Assembly: GCA_017619675.1 (NCBI GenBank)
Contig: JAFZRX010000010.1
Coordinates: 1 to 64,000 of the forward strand
Direction of reading: 5' to 3'
Length of the DNA stretch: 64,000 nt
Source: Bacteroidales bacterium
Lineage (GTDB): Bacteria; Bacteroidota; Bacteroidia; Bacteroidales; UBA932
Below, piece after piece: positions 46,458 through 53,724 of the stretch (positions within the stretch are counted from its first letter, which is position 1; each line of letters starts with the position of its first letter). The notes below the pieces were generated by a model, which was given only the letters and a program-made list of their open reading frames with translations, did no database searches and had not been told where the DNA came from. Both the position numbers and the translations under genes were made by a program.

Positions 46458-47471
46458 CTATTTCTTTTTATTTACCGATAACAATATCAGGGAGAACACT
46501 CCCAGAATGATGAATCCAAGCGCCTGCGTCTCGTGCGCCATTATGGCGTAGGTCATTCCATAGGAATCAGCCGCCAGTTTGTCTATTGCCATGATTCCCT
46601 GGAAATATACTGACGACAGCGCGAACTGGATAATTGCGTGGAAGGTCCCGAATCCGCCCGGAGCCGGCAGCACGGAAGCCAGGCTTCCGATGAGCGTCAG
46701 GCACAGCGCGTCGGTCAACCCCAGCCCGCTGAACACCCCGCCCAGCGCGTTGATGGTGCACACGCTCTGCAGCCAGTACATGCTCCAGATCACTATGGTA
46801 TAGAACACGAACAGCCACTTTCCCTTCATCCTGATGCAGCTGCCGAAGCCCTTCCACATTCCCAGCAGCAACTGGTATATCTTGGCGCACAGGCGCCCGA
46901 GGCCGTTGTCGCGCTTGCGGAGCAAAGCCACGGCGGCAACGAAGGCGCCTCCCGCCACCAACAGCAGCGCTATTATGAGCAGGAACGATGCGTTGAAACT
47001 GTCCCGCACCCATCCCGCGATGAATTCGCCGAAGCGTCCGCCTCCAAGAAGCAGGATCAGCAGGAATGTCGCGAACATGGAAACCAGGTCCCAGACCCGG
47101 TCCAGGGCCACCGTGCCCAGTACCTGGTCATACGGGGCCCCCGTCCCGGAGGTTATGACCCCGCACCTTACCAGTTCCCCTGAATACGGCACCGCCATGT
47201 TGGAAAGGTTGCCTATGTTTACCCCGTGGAATGCGGTCATCCGCTTTATTGACGGGGCTATAGGCTTGATTGTCAGCCTCCAGCGCAGTGCGCGGAAGTA
47301 CATTGCCACAAAACCGGCAAGCAATGCCAGCAGGATGTAGGCCCAGTTGCAGGACTCCATAGCCTTTGCAAAACTGCTCCAATCCACCTTGCTGCAAGAG
47401 TATGCTATAAGGCCCCCCGCAAGGGCGAAGGACAGCACATACTTCAATATCTTTTTTACTTTGGAATCCAT
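46458..47471 (-). CDS. Lysylphosphatidylglycerol-synthase-like membrane protein (UPF0104 family)
   Basis: A 337-residue protein with about eight membrane helices, of the LPG_synthase_TM/YbhN type. The segments [33 protein letters not shown] and [12 protein letters not shown] are typical. The catalytic MprF domain is absent, so a flippase or transport role is more likely than lipid synthesis. Start: a -7 element (TATATTTG) at 47481-47488 makes ATG 47471 the first usable codon and suggests almost no leader. Confidence 0.88.
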   Translation of the reverse strand: MDSKVKKILKYVLSFALAGGLIAYSCSKVDWSSFAKAMESCNWAYILLALLAGFVAMYFRALRWRLTIKPIAPSIKRMTAFHGVNIGNLSNMAVPYSGELVRCGVITSGTGAPYDQVLGTVALDRVWDLVSMFATFLLILLLGGGRFGEFIAGWVRDSFNASFLLIIALLLVAGGAFVAAVALLRKRDNGLGRLCAKIYQLLLGMWKGFGSCIRMKGKWLFVFYTIVIWSMYWLQSVCTINALGGVFSGLGLTDALCLTLIGSLASVLPAPGGFGTFHAIIQFALSSVYFQGIMAIDKLAADSYGMTYAIMAHETQALGFIILGVFSLILLSVNKKK

Positions 47472-47480
47472 ATATCCCTG

Positions 47481-47488
47481 CAAATATA
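47481..47488 (-). promoter_or_regulatory. -7 element (TATATTTG) directly before an ATG
   Basis: Minus-strand TATATTTG ends nine bases before the ATG at 47471. The transcription start should fall within a few bases of the start codon. It is one half of a divergent pair with 47501-47508; no good -33 box is seen. Confidence 0.6.
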
Positions 47489-47500
47489 CCGATTATTTGT

Positions 47501-47508
47501 TAACTTTG
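47501..47508 (+). promoter_or_regulatory. -7 element (TAACTTTG) directly before an ATG
   Basis: TAACTTTG ends six bases before the ATG at 47515, so the mRNA should start at or beside the codon. It is divergent from the element at 47481-47488, with only 12 bases between the two. Confidence 0.6.
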
Positions 47509-47514
47509 ACCCCT

Positions 47515-48516
47515 ATGAAATCTATACTGGGGATAGGGAACGCCCTCACCGACATCCTAGCAATACTGCCTGACGACAGCCTCCTTCGGGAATTCCACCT
47601 TCCCAAGGGCAGCATGCAGCATATTGACATGGAAACCGGTGACAAGATTTGGGCAAGGATCAAGGACATGGACGTCCATTACGTTGCGGGCGGGTCCGCC
47701 GCCAACACCATAACCTGCACTTCCATCTTTGGAATGCCGTCGTACTACATTGGCAAGATAGGTGACGACGAGATAGGCCACCTCTACCAGAGCGACGAGG
47801 AGCAATACGGAGTGAAATGCACCCTCCTGCGCGGCAAGAACTCCACCGGAAAGTCCATAGTCTTCGTATCAGGCGCAAATGCGGAAAGGACCTTTGCCGT
47901 ATGCCTTGGCGCCGCCCTTGAACTGGTTCCGGAAGACCTCAAGCCGGAGTATTTCCAGGGAAAGGATTACTTCCACATAGAAGGCTACCTGGTCCAGAAC
48001 CAGGATGTGGTCCGCACGGCCGTGAAGATGGCCCGTGACGCCGGCTGCATCATCTCCCTGGACCTGGCCTCCTACAACGTGGTGGAATCCAACGAGGCCT
48101 TCCTCCATGACATAGTGGAGAAATACGTGGACATAGTCTTCGCGAACGAATCCGAATCCCGCGCCTTCACCCATCAGAGGGACCCGCGCAAGGCCCTTGA
48201 CGAGATTGCCCGCTACTGCGACATCGCCGTGGTCAAGATTGGCAAGGCGGGCAGCTGGGTCAAGGGCGGCGGCCAGGCCATCTTCATAGGGTCCTGGCCC
48301 GGCGAGGCCATTGACGCCACCGGGGCGGGGGACACCTATGCCGCAGGCTTCCTCTACGCGCATTCCCTTGGAATGCCGCTGGAGGTGTGCGGCAAGGTTG
48401 GCAGCATCATCGCCGCCAAGGTGGTGGAGGTCATCGGAAGCAAGATAGACATCCCACGCTGGAAAGAAGCAAAAGAAGAGATCCGCGCGCTGCTGGCGGA
48501 ATACACAAATAACTGA
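47515..48516 (+). CDS. PfkB-family kinase (adenosine-kinase-like)
   Basis: A 333-residue sugar or nucleoside kinase. The PfkB signatures are visible: GGSAANTITCTSIFG near residue 60 and the catalytic DATGAGDTYAAGFLYA near 265. The similarity in layout to adenosine kinases of Bacteroidota suggests a purine nucleoside as substrate, but ribokinase-type substrates cannot be excluded. ATG 47515 begins the conserved ILGIGNALTD; a longer upstream frame lies in the divergent gene. Two genes follow within a few bases. Confidence 0.9.
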   Translation: MKSILGIGNALTDILAILPDDSLLREFHLPKGSMQHIDMETGDKIWARIKDMDVHYVAGGSAANTITCTSIFGMPSYYIGKIGDDEIGHLYQSDEEQYGVKCTLLRGKNSTGKSIVFVSGANAERTFAVCLGAALELVPEDLKPEYFQGKDYFHIEGYLVQNQDVVRTAVKMARDAGCIISLDLASYNVVESNEAFLHDIVEKYVDIVFANESESRAFTHQRDPRKALDEIARYCDIAVVKIGKAGSWVKGGGQAIFIGSWPGEAIDATGAGDTYAAGFLYAHSLGMPLEVCGKVGSIIAAKVVEVIGSKIDIPRWKEAKEEIRALLAEYTNN

Positions 48517-48517
48517 T

Positions 48518-49084
48518 ATGCCAAATTTCGTTACCAAGTATCTGCGGGCAAAGAACTTGCGTGAAGCGTTGCTGCCGGTCCCCGTGCCGGAGGGAGAAGA
48601 AGTCCCGCAGCCTGTCCTGAGTAAAGAAGTAAAGAACGTGCTGGTGCTGGTAGATGTCACGGACCTCACCTGGAAAGACATCCGCAGCAAGGCCATGGAA
48701 CTGTTCATCCGCAGGAGCATCACCGGCCAGGTGGTCTACATATATCCCGCAAAGGTTGACAAGAAGACCATCCTCACCACTCCGCCGGACCAGACCATAA
48801 CAATGGCGGACATTTCCCGTTTCGGCAAGCCCGTAACGGACAAGATACCCCTCATAACCGGCCAGAAACCGGACGTCCTGATCAACCTGGTTCAGGAAAC
48901 CAGTTTCCTCATGGAATACATAGTGCGCGTCTCCGGCGCCCGCTTCAAGATTGGCCGTCAGGAATTCGATCCAGTGGCCTATGACATGATCCTCAAGGAT
49001 GCGGACGGCGAGCCCCTTTCCCCAATGGAAAGTTTCTGCGCCATAATTGAATATCTTGACAAGATGAAATGGAAAGTCTTGTAA
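48518..49084 (+). CDS. Conserved Bacteroidota protein of unknown function (DUF6913-like)
   Basis: A 188-residue cytoplasmic protein without signal peptide or membrane helix. Central segments ITGQKPDVLINLVQET and FLMEYIVRVSGARFKIG suggest an alpha/beta fold. I believe similar proteins are filed as DUF6913, but cannot verify. It begins one base after the kinase stop and overlaps the DUF368 gene by 16 bases, so it belongs to that operon. Confidence 0.75.
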   Translation: MPNFVTKYLRAKNLREALLPVPVPEGEEVPQPVLSKEVKNVLVLVDVTDLTWKDIRSKAMELFIRRSITGQVVYIYPAKVDKKTILTTPPDQTITMADISRFGKPVTDKIPLITGQKPDVLINLVQETSFLMEYIVRVSGARFKIGRQEFDPVAYDMILKDADGEPLSPMESFCAIIEYLDKMKWKVL

Positions 49085-49932
49085 GCCATATAGTTACGGC
49101 GGTCAAAGGCTTCTTCATGGGGGCCGCTAACGTGGTTCCGGGCGTTTCCGGAGGCACCATAGCCCTCATTACCGGAATCTATTCCAGGATCATCCAGGCC
49201 CTGAACGCTGTTCTAAGCTGGGACACCTGGAAAGAACTCTTCCACGGAAACCTCAAGGGCTTCTGGAAGAAGATTGACGGCTGGTTCCTGCTGGCCCTCG
49301 GCGTGGGCATGGTGCTCAGCGTCTTCACGCTGGCAAAGCTGCTGGAATACTGCCTCGCCTCGTATCCCGTGGCCACCTGGGCTTTCTTCTTCGGGCTTAT
49401 CCTGGCTTCGGCCTTCTTCATGCTCAAGGCCCTTAAAGGCTGGAAGGGCGCCGATGTGCTGTTCCTCCTTGCAGGCATCGCCCTGGGACTGCTGGTGTGC
49501 ACGCTCACTCCATCGCAGACTCCTGACAACCTGTTCTTCATATTCCTGTGCGGAGCAATCGCCATTTGCACAATGATACTTCCGGGCATCTCCGGCAGTT
49601 TCATTCTGGTGGTGATGGGCAAGTATGACTATATGATGGGCGCCGTGAGCAACCTGGACTGGCCCGTGCTGGCCGTCTTCGCCCTTGGCTGTCTCGCAGG
49701 CATCCTTGCATTCGCCAAGCTCCTGCACTGGCTACTCGCCCGCTGGGAGCGCCAGACCATGCTGGTGCTCACCGGCTTCGTCCTGGGCTCTCTGGTCAAG
49801 GTCTGGCCCTGGGCCAACGTCCCCGCTGGCTTGGACCCTCGCATCGGCTCCGCCGTCCTCTGGTGCTTCATCGGCATCGCCCTCATAGTAGGAATAGAAC
49901 TTATTGGAAACAAAAAGACTAAAGACAAATAA
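49069..49932 (+). CDS. DUF368 membrane protein (polyprenyl-phosphate transporter family)
   Basis: A 287-residue protein with about eight to nine membrane helices and two internally repeated family signatures: GAANVVPGVSGGTIALITG near the N-terminus and MILPGISGSFILVVMG in the middle. DUF368 members have been reported as recyclers of undecaprenyl phosphate across the membrane for cell-wall synthesis. The start lies inside the end of the preceding gene. Confidence 0.93.
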   Translation: MESLVSHIVTAVKGFFMGAANVVPGVSGGTIALITGIYSRIIQALNAVLSWDTWKELFHGNLKGFWKKIDGWFLLALGVGMVLSVFTLAKLLEYCLASYPVATWAFFFGLILASAFFMLKALKGWKGADVLFLLAGIALGLLVCTLTPSQTPDNLFFIFLCGAIAICTMILPGISGSFILVVMGKYDYMMGAVSNLDWPVLAVFALGCLAGILAFAKLLHWLLARWERQTMLVLTGFVLGSLVKVWPWANVPAGLDPRIGSAVLWCFIGIALIVGIELIGNKKTKDK

Positions 49933-49955
49933 TCATAAAACAAAGAATCACAGCT

Positions 49956-50546
49956 ATGAAAAGGATTATTGCAGTATTGATTGGAATTATGCTCCTTGGA
50001 GCCCCCGCGCTCAAGGCTCAGCAGTACAACGACGGCCCCCGCAATGACATCAACGTGTCTTACGGTTACATCACCATCCCGCAGATGGCCGCTGTCCTTG
50101 GTGGCGTATTTGTAGCGGCGTTCTCACTTGGCAATGCAGCCCCTTCAGAAATCTACAGCACCGGATCCATCCAGCTGGAATATCTCCACAGGACAAACAA
50201 CTGGCTGTGGCTCGGACTGGGAGCCTCAGGAGAGAAGGATACCCTGGTTATAGACACCAAGGACTCCGATGGCAATGTCACCGGCAGCAGCAACACGGAC
50301 ATCCTCACGGCCAGCGTATTTGGAACCGCCAAGGCCAACTGGCTCCGCAGGCGCAAGATGGCAATGTACACCAAGTTGTCAGGAGGCGTCTTCACCACCT
50401 TTGACAAGGAAGACCCCAGCCTGTCACCAAGTTTCCAGCTCAGCCTCCTCGGCCTTGAGGCCGGCGGCGAGAACTTCCGCGGCTTCGTTGAGCTTGGCGT
50501 GGGCATGCACGGCATCCTTTCAGGCGGTTTCAAGTACCTTTTTTAA
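49956..50546 (+). CDS. Small outer-membrane beta-barrel-like protein
   Basis: A 196-residue exported protein (signal peptide about 1-21, ALKAQ) with alternating hydrophobic beta-strands and a C-terminal phenylalanine (GGFKYLF), as in outer-membrane barrels. The strand pattern (IQLEYLHRTNNWLWLGLGAS, then MYTKLSGGVFTTF) fits about eight strands. No family could be named. It stands alone between the DUF368 operon and the decayed integrase. Confidence 0.75.
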   Translation: MKRIIAVLIGIMLLGAPALKAQQYNDGPRNDINVSYGYITIPQMAAVLGGVFVAAFSLGNAAPSEIYSTGSIQLEYLHRTNNWLWLGLGASGEKDTLVIDTKDSDGNVTGSSNTDILTASVFGTAKANWLRRRKMAMYTKLSGGVFTTFDKEDPSLSPSFQLSLLGLEAGGENFRGFVELGVGMHGILSGGFKYLF

Positions 50547-50568
50547 GCAAAAGTTAACCGTCATTTTA

Positions 50569-50590
50569 CAAAAAAAGGCCCCGACGGGCC
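50569..50590 (-). terminator. Terminator of the integrase remnant (minus strand)
   Basis: GGCCCGTCGGGGCC forms a 5-bp stem with a 4-base loop on the minus strand and is followed by eight T or T-rich bases. On the plus strand the same hairpin is followed by A residues, so it works only for the minus-strand transcript. Confidence 0.65.
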
Positions 50591-50666
50591 AAAAAATAAG
50601 GTTCAAATCCGAGGGGAATTCAAACTGAAGTAAAAATTGGCATCGATCCGGAATTTCAGGAGAATT

Positions 50667-51786
50667 TCAGTAGGAAGAGGGCCGTTTCTGACGGGGTAGG
50701 TGCGGGGTGAATGACAACAAAAAGAAGGCAGTAATTTTTTTCATATCCACCAGTTCCTTCTTTATATCGTCGTCTATGCTGCGGTAGCCGCTCCTTCACC
50801 TTCTTGTACAGGTTTCCCGCAAATGTGCGCCTGGCCATATGGCTGCTCGCGATATCGCAGATGCGCACCTTGCGCTCCGTGCGGGTGAGCGGGTCCAGCA
50901 CCGTCACCATCCGGTCCACGCCCACCTTCTCGCAGATTTCCTTGATGGCCTCGTTGTATTTCTGCGTGGAGATGAAGGGCAGGAGCTTGTCGGTGGGGGA
51001 GGAAGCGTATCGGGCCGCAATTGTCCTGGCTGTTTCGTTAAGGGGATGACTATGGTCTTGGGGTTCTTGGCTATGGTCTTGTGCGGGATGTACTGCAGCG
51101 CTCCGTCTATCACGTCGGTTTTCTTGAAACTGAGGAGGTCGCCCACGCGGCAGCCAACGCAGCACTGGAACACGAACACGTCCCGTTGCCGCTCCAGGCG
51201 GGGGCTCGCGCTTGTCAGGGAAGGCCTGGAAGAATTCAGGGTGTTCTTTATATATAAGGTATTCTTTTTCAGTGAACTCCCAGAGGTCGATCAGGAGGTT
51301 GGTGTCAAAGAAGCGGAGGTCCGTGTCGCGGGCGTAGGCGCTGTCTGCGCGGCCCTTCTTCCAGAGAAGGAAGCGCAGTACCAGGCGCCGGAGGACCTCA
51401 TATTGCGAAATTCTGCTGTCAGAAAGCTCATGTACATGCAGGAATTTGTCAAATGCCGCGTTAAATGTATAGCTGCCCCTGTTTCCAAAGTATTCTTCAA
51501 GGGCGTCGCGCAGCCATCGGGGGCCAACCCTGGTGGTCAGGCTGTCGTTGATGAACTTACGGGTAAGATGCTTCCGGAGCGCGGATATGGCGTCGTTGAC
51601 GCTTTCCCAATCCAGTTCTTCCGGGCATTTGGAGGCGTTTAGGAGTTCAAGTTTGCTGTTCCAGGCGGCGGGAAGTACAATTATGTTGGTGCTGCCTGTC
51701 TGGTCCGTTGAGCGTCCGTCCCGGAGGCGTACATAGAGTTTTGACAGTTTGGAGGATTGTCCTCTGGTGAAATAATTGATAGTCAT
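50667..51786 (-). pseudogene. Tyrosine recombinase (integrase), decayed
   Basis: Remnant of a Bacteroidota tyrosine recombinase of about 380 residues. The arm-type N-terminus (LSKLYVRLRDGRSTDQTG), the SAM-like domain and parts of the catalytic domain are recognisable: the first arginine region CCVGCRVGDLLSF, HMARRTFAGNLYKK, and YRSIDDDIKKELVDM with the nucleophile tyrosine. Three lesions: one extra base in the five-G run at 51200-51204, a missing base near 51036-51046 that restores the frame, and loss of roughly 50 bases near 50790 that removes the SGH motif and shifts the frame again. The first two could be read errors in homopolymers; the third could not. The protein should be inactive. Confidence 0.85.
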
Positions 51787-51888
51787 GGATTTGAAATTAG
51801 TGTTATCCCCAATAATTCCCCACAATGGCTTCTGTGAGGCCCTATTAAAGATTCGAAAAAAAAATTAAAGAAAAAAATGCAAGAAATA

Positions 51889-51919
51889 TTGTATATATAA
51901 GTGAATATGCATAACTTTG
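51889..51919 (+). promoter_or_regulatory. Promoter of the first plus-strand fimbrillin cluster
   Basis: TTG (51889-51891), a 20-base spacer and TAACTTTG (51912-51919). It would give a leader of about 75 bases before the small gene at 52003. The surrounding 51840-51990 is A+T-rich. No inverted repeats bracket it, so promoter inversion is not supported. Confidence 0.75.
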
Positions 51920-52002
51920 TGGCCTATATGTGTGCATTTGGACACTAAAGCGGTAAATGATTAGATTCCATTGAGAATCAATAAGATAAACCAACATATA
52001 AG

Positions 52003-52173
52003 ATGAAAAAGCATTACGAAAAAATGTGTATGACCCCCCTCGGGTTTGTATTCGAGGGAAATCTTCTTCAGGCTTCTATAGTAACTGAGGAATCGATGGT
52101 CTCAACAACCGGTCAGAAAACGGAATCGTACGATTTCTCTGATGCGGACACGTTTAACACTCAATGGGAGTAA
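52003..52173 (+). CDS. 56-residue small protein of the repeated fimbrillin-associated family (copy B)
   Basis: The sequence starts MKKHYEKMCMTPLGF and ends SDADTFNTQWE, exactly 56 residues like copies A and C. Charge is net negative in the C-terminal half; there is no signal peptide. It is the first gene after the promoter and stops five bases before the lipoprotein ATG. The in-frame ATG of the lipoprotein gene's possible long form (MGVRK) overlaps its last codons. Role unknown: a coupling ORF, a small cytoplasmic partner or a regulatory peptide are all possible. Confidence 0.82.
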   Translation: MKKHYEKMCMTPLGFVFEGNLLQASIVTEESMVSTTGQKTESYDFSDADTFNTQWE

Positions 52174-52178
52174 GGAAA

Positions 52179-53708
52179 ATGAAAAAAGCAAGAATTCTTT
52201 TCCTGCTCTTAGCAGGAGTGCTCCTTTTGGCGGGATGCCAGAAGGAAGGAAGGATTGGCGGCAAGGACGCCATCCGTTTCTCAGCAGAATCCAACCCCGG
52301 TACCAAGACGGTTTACGCTGGCGAAGGCGCCAACGGCCGTGAGCGTATCAACTGGAGGGAGAATGATGAGATTCGCATCTTCAGCGACAAGTCTGAGCAT
52401 CGTTATCACGAGGGCCAGCACTGGGCTGATTACATCATCACAAGCGTCAGCAACAGCGGATCCGTGAGCAAGGGTAAGATTGACAACGTACCCGGAGACG
52501 GCACAGGCAACGGACTGGTCTGGAAGGAAGCCGGAGACTACAAGTTCTTCGCCATCTATCCCCCTCAGGACCAGGAGTACGGCCATAAGGGTAAATTTGT
52601 CGCAAACATACCTAACATACAGGCCATTGACATAACCACCAGGGCGCCTTTTACTCCAAGCATGGACTACGCCGTCATGACCGCAGCCACAAACATTACC
52701 ACTAGCGTGGACGGTGAAGGCCCAACCATCAATATGGAGTTCGAACCGGCCTACACTGCATTTGAGTTCACCTTCAATTCAGACATGCCCCTGGAGATTA
52801 CCCGTATGGTTCTGGTAAGGTTAAATTCTTCAACCGGAGAAATGTACCCTCTTGCAGGCCAGTATTCGATTGAATACGATGAAGACCAGAACGTTTCTTA
52901 TAATCCGACTTCTGCCACGAATGTAATTATTGTCGCGTTCGATGAGCAAAAGCCAAAGGTAACTGCAGATGATTCTTTCACTTTCTCTGCTTTTACACTG
53001 CCTATTGACATCTCTAATCTTGAATTTTCTTTAACTGTCAAGGCTGATGACTGGGATGCTGCAGAGACCCGCGTTCTCAAGCTGTACTACAAGAACGGTG
53101 AGCCTGTAACATTCGCAGGAGGCCTCAAGCACAAGATTTCCGCAACCATCCAGGGTGCATACAACTTCAAGTCCATCACCTTGAACGGTGAGGCTGTAGA
53201 CTGGACGGAAGAGACCATTACAACCAATTCCAATGAAACTCCCCAGGCATCCCAGTTCGCTGTTACCGGAGAGGATGTCTTCAACGTCTATGACAAGTCC
53301 GGACAGCAGGCCCAGTACAAGCCCCTCCGCCAGACCTGGGTTCTCGGGAACAATCTTGCTACTGTATCCTTCAAGATTTTCTCGCCGGTTGACGGCAAAT
53401 ACCGCATCGAGCCTTTTGTAAAGAAAGCCGACGGCACCACCATCGTTGAAGGCGCAGGCGATTTTGTGGTCACTTACGAAACGGGAACCAACGAAGGATA
53501 CATAGGAGATCCCGATACAACTATTCATGAGTCAACCAGTGTGTCATTCACGATTGACGCAAGTAATGCCCAGGCGGGAGACCAGCTCTTCTTCAAGACA
53601 TATGCTCTCTCCAATGACGGCTCATCACAGTTCAGCCTGGATTCCGAGACACAGCTGTATGATCTCCGAGGATATCATTACTTCAGATATGACAATCCGC
53701 TTGATTAA
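52179..53708 (+). CDS. Fimbrillin-family lipoprotein (cluster 1)
   Basis: A 509-residue lipoprotein (LLLAGC, C20). N-terminal Mfa-like domain with SNPGTKTVY, ERINWRENDEIRI and EHRYHEGQHWADYI; a second domain near 370-420 reads LATVSFKIFSPVDGKYRIEP; the tail (ending YHYFRYDNPLD) differs from that of its paralogues at 59.7 and 61.7 kb. A stretch near 52800-53040 is richer in A+T and uses rarer codons than its flanks. The small gene precedes it by five bases and the DUF4906-like gene follows after 16. Confidence 0.87.
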   Translation: MKKARILFLLLAGVLLLAGCQKEGRIGGKDAIRFSAESNPGTKTVYAGEGANGRERINWRENDEIRIFSDKSEHRYHEGQHWADYIITSVSNSGSVSKGKIDNVPGDGTGNGLVWKEAGDYKFFAIYPPQDQEYGHKGKFVANIPNIQAIDITTRAPFTPSMDYAVMTAATNITTSVDGEGPTINMEFEPAYTAFEFTFNSDMPLEITRMVLVRLNSSTGEMYPLAGQYSIEYDEDQNVSYNPTSATNVIIVAFDEQKPKVTADDSFTFSAFTLPIDISNLEFSLTVKADDWDAAETRVLKLYYKNGEPVTFAGGLKHKISATIQGAYNFKSITLNGEAVDWTEETITTNSNETPQASQFAVTGEDVFNVYDKSGQQAQYKPLRQTWVLGNNLATVSFKIFSPVDGKYRIEPFVKKADGTTIVEGAGDFVVTYETGTNEGYIGDPDTTIHESTSVSFTIDASNAQAGDQLFFKTYALSNDGSSQFSLDSETQLYDLRGYHYFRYDNPLD

Positions 53709-53724
53709 TTAAAAGGAACGAAAG

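Noticed and set aside
50600-50610. GGTTCAAATCC resembling a tRNA T-arm, possibly an attachment site for the integrase
   Set aside because: The flanking bases do not form a T-stem, no acceptor stem is present, and no second copy was recognised in the window.
51787-52002. Invertible promoter before fimbrial cluster 1
   Set aside because: A good promoter is present, but no inverted repeats flank it and the nearby recombinase is broken.
52003-52173. The small gene as a RiPP or bacteriocin precursor
   Set aside because: There is no leader/core layout with a processing site, and no modification or export enzyme nearby; the gene is always tied to fimbrillin-like genes instead.
52164-52178. Upstream ATG (MGVRK) as start of the fimbrillin-like lipoproteins
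   Set aside because: It would place extra residues before the signal peptide, and in the 61.7 kb copy the same ATG runs into a stop, so the downstream ATG is used.
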